Below are positions 4,446-5,970 of a stretch of DNA of 5,970 bases, piece by piece. Below the pieces are notes generated by a model. That model worked only from the letters and a program-made list of their open reading frames with translations. It was not told the origin of the DNA and made no database searches. This DNA is from an uncultured Lachnospiraceae bacterium (GTDB lineage: Bacteria; Bacillota; Clostridia; Lachnospirales; Lachnospiraceae), in the NCBI GenBank assembly GCA_905236925.1, contig CAJOQS010000299.1, positions 1 to 5,970 of the forward strand, written 5' to 3'. The position numbers and the translations under genes are program-made. The first letter of the stretch is position 1. The number at the start of each line of letters is the position of its first letter.

Positions 4446-5890
4446 TGCGTTCGTTATACTCAGGTGTATCGGGTCTTAAGGTACACCAGACTAAGATGGA
4501 TGTAATTGGTAACAACATTTCTAACGTTAATACCGTAGGATTCAAGTCCAGTTCGGTAAACTTTTCAGATATTCTTTATCAGACAACGAGCAGCGCTTCG
4601 GGCCCCAATGCCTCAACCGGTACCGCAGGTATCAACGCAAAGCAGATAGGTCTCGGTTCCAACGTTGCATCGATCTCGACAACCGTTTCGGTTTCGGGCG
4701 GATCCCAGAGAACAGACAATGCTCTTGATATCATGATCGAAGGCGATCAGTTCTTCATCGTTAACAACGGCAAGCAGAACTATTTCACACGTGCGGGTGC
4801 TTTCACCGTTGACGCTAACGGCGTTCTCTGTAATGCAGCCGGCTGTAAGGTAATGGGATGGCAGGTTGATACAAACGATCCCACCAAGTGCGTTCAGGAT
4901 TCTGTTTCCGAGCTCCGCGTAATGTCTCCCGCTACACAGTTCATCGAGCCCGAAGCTACGACCAATGTTTATGTAAGCGGAAACATCGACTATAAGGATA
5001 CCCAGCTCACCACCGATACCGGTAAGACCACTACCATGGCCTTCTACGACAAGCTCGGACAGAGCTACATGGCAGTTCTTAAGATCAAGCAGAGCGATGA
5101 GCTTCCCAATGCCTACAAGGTAAGCATTACCAACATCCTTGATTCAAAGGGCCAGTCGATCTTTGTAACCAAGACCGAGGATCCTGATACCGGTGAGATC
5201 ACATACTCGTCATCTGCGATCACCAGCTTCACCTTCGGAAATGAAGGCGATGAAGTATCGGCAACCGTTGAGGAAGACGGCTCCGTTACGATCGATATGG
5301 AAGGCATTGACCTCGTATTCAGCGCAGAGACCGGTAAGTTCTCCTATATCGGTGCTGAAGGCGAAGGCGGCAAGAGCATTACCTTCAACGTTACCGCAGA
5401 TCCTTCTCCTTTCCCGGAGAAAGGTATCGATGTTGATTTCTCGTCAATGACCATGTACGCAAGCAGCGGTTCTTCAAGCTTCTCATGCTCGAGAGGATCT
5501 CTTGAGGGCCAGGGCGCCGGCGCTCCCAAGGGCGAGATGTCCGGCATCAGCGTAGATACATCGGGACGTATCTACGGAACCTATGACAACGGCGACACCA
5601 AACTCCTCTGCCAGATCGCGGTTGCAAGCTTCGCAAACCCCGCCGGCCTTGAAGCTGTCGGCAACAACCTCTTTGCAGCAACCATGAACTCGGGTGATTT
5701 CAACGGTGTCGGAGAAGATATCTCTGCTAACGGCGGCAAGATGAATACCGGTGTTCTTGAAATGTCAAACGTTGACCTTTCAACAGAATTCACTCAGATG
5801 ATCACGACACAGCGCGGATTCCAGGCAAATTCGAGAACTATCACTGTTTCGGATACTCTGCTTGAAGAGCTGATAAATCTTAAGAGATAA
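4442..5890 (+). CDS. flgE: Flagellar hook protein FlgE
   Basis: FlgE polymerises outside the cell into the hook, the universal joint between motor and filament; it is exported through the flagellar type III apparatus. The 482-residue protein has the rod/hook family N-terminal signature (SLYSGVSGLKVHQTKMDVIG and NNISNVNTVGFK, residues 4-35), the core block FFIVNNGKQNYFTRAGAFTVD (104-124), a variable outer domain of FlaE type (about 165-330), and the conserved C-terminus (VLEMSNVDLSTEFTQMI, then TQRGFQANSRTITVSD, to residue 482). The terminal helices form the D0 coiled coil. Length exceeds the roughly 400 residues of Salmonella FlgE, with the excess in the outer domain. Isoleucine codons are almost all ATC/ATT, unlike the upstream genes, fitting high expression. 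Five cysteines (130, 135, 150, 349, 390) are unusual for a hook protein. FlgG and FlgF share the termini, but length, D2 domain and gene order favour FlgE. Confidence 0.95.
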   Translation: MMRSLYSGVSGLKVHQTKMDVIGNNISNVNTVGFKSSSVNFSDILYQTTSSASGPNASTGTAGINAKQIGLGSNVASISTTVSVSGGSQRTDNALDIMIEGDQFFIVNNGKQNYFTRAGAFTVDANGVLCNAAGCKVMGWQVDTNDPTKCVQDSVSELRVMSPATQFIEPEATTNVYVSGNIDYKDTQLTTDTGKTTTMAFYDKLGQSYMAVLKIKQSDELPNAYKVSITNILDSKGQSIFVTKTEDPDTGEITYSSSAITSFTFGNEGDEVSATVEEDGSVTIDMEGIDLVFSAETGKFSYIGAEGEGGKSITFNVTADPSPFPEKGIDVDFSSMTMYASSGSSSFSCSRGSLEGQGAGAPKGEMSGISVDTSGRIYGTYDNGDTKLLCQIAVASFANPAGLEAVGNNLFAATMNSGDFNGVGEDISANGGKMNTGVLEMSNVDLSTEFTQMITTQRGFQANSRTITVSDTLLEELINLKR

Positions 5891-5902
5891 TTTAACTGAC
5901 TG

Positions 5903-5941
5903 ATCCGGGCCAACGTTTTTCAGTGACGTTGGCCCTTGGAT
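5903..5941 (+). other. Strong hairpin between flgE and the next gene, no U-tract
   Basis: GGGCCAACGT (5907-5916) pairs perfectly with ACGTTGGCCC (5926-5935), a 10-bp stem with a 9-base loop; ATCC (5903-5906) with GGAT (5938-5941) can add four pairs beyond a two-base bulge. The stem is followed by TTGGATTATCC rather than a run of T, so it is a poor intrinsic terminator. A partial terminator, or a barrier that stabilises the abundant flgE mRNA against 3' decay, fits better. The stem ends seven to thirteen bases before the next ribosome site (AAGGAG, 5948-5953). Confidence 0.65.
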
Positions 5942-5957
5942 TATCCGAAGGAGACAT

Positions 5958-5970
5958 ATGATAGACGTAA
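5958..5970 (+). CDS. Start of probable FlbD/SwrD-family flagellar protein (3' end outside the window)
   Basis: Only four codons are visible, M-I-D-V, plus one base. The AAGGAG at 5948-5953, four bases upstream, supports a real start. Small FlbD/SwrD proteins (about 70 residues) typically begin MI(D/E)VT and are encoded directly after flgE in Firmicutes flagellar operons; in B. subtilis SwrD supports swarming by raising motor power. The call is from position and the first four residues only. Confidence 0.6.

Noticed and set aside
4378..4479. A 33-codon frame starting at ATG 4378 that runs into flgE in another frame
   Set aside because: No ribosome site precedes it; the GGAGG overlaps its own start codon, and the product is not recognisable.

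Overview
The window is a segment of a flagellar (fla/che-type) operon, all genes on the + strand: 3' end of fliI, fliJ, a MotE/YlxF-family membrane protein gene, fliK, flgD, a small conserved flagellar operon gene (flg_new/TIGR02530 type), flgE, and the first codons of what is probably flbD/swrD. The order fliI-fliJ-ylxF-fliK-flgD-...-flgE-swrD is that of Firmicutes. The short FlgD, the separate small gene between flgD and flgE, strong AGGAGG ribosome sites and mid-range base composition suggest a motile Clostridia member, possibly Lachnospiraceae. The taxon is an inference from gene order and protein style.

Layout: 1-952 holds the export apparatus genes (ATPase FliI and its stalk partner FliJ, joined by an ATGA overlap). 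985-1797 encodes the MotE/YlxF-like single-pass membrane protein. 1798-1903 is a 106-base gap with an exact sigma-28 type -10 box (GCCGATAT), so the genes from fliK onward may have their own late promoter. 1904-4337 encodes the hook-assembly set: FliK (length control), FlgD (hook cap) and the small operon protein. 4338-4441 is a 104-base leader before flgE that can fold as a compact three-way junction; it also holds a 15-codon reading frame whose stop overlaps the flgE start. 4442-5890 is flgE, the hook protein. 5891-5957 has a strong 10-bp hairpin without a U-tract, and flbD/swrD begins at 5958.

Together the genes form one assembly step: FliI/FliJ drive export, FlgD caps the growing hook, FlgE polymerises under it, FliK measures it and switches export specificity, and the MotE-like and SwrD-like proteins probably serve the motor. 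The coding content is ordinary. The unusual material is in the three intergenic gaps, above all the flgE leader, and in the cysteine content of FlgE. No mobile element, CRISPR array, tRNA or rRNA was seen, and no gene-free stretch exceeds about 106 bases.
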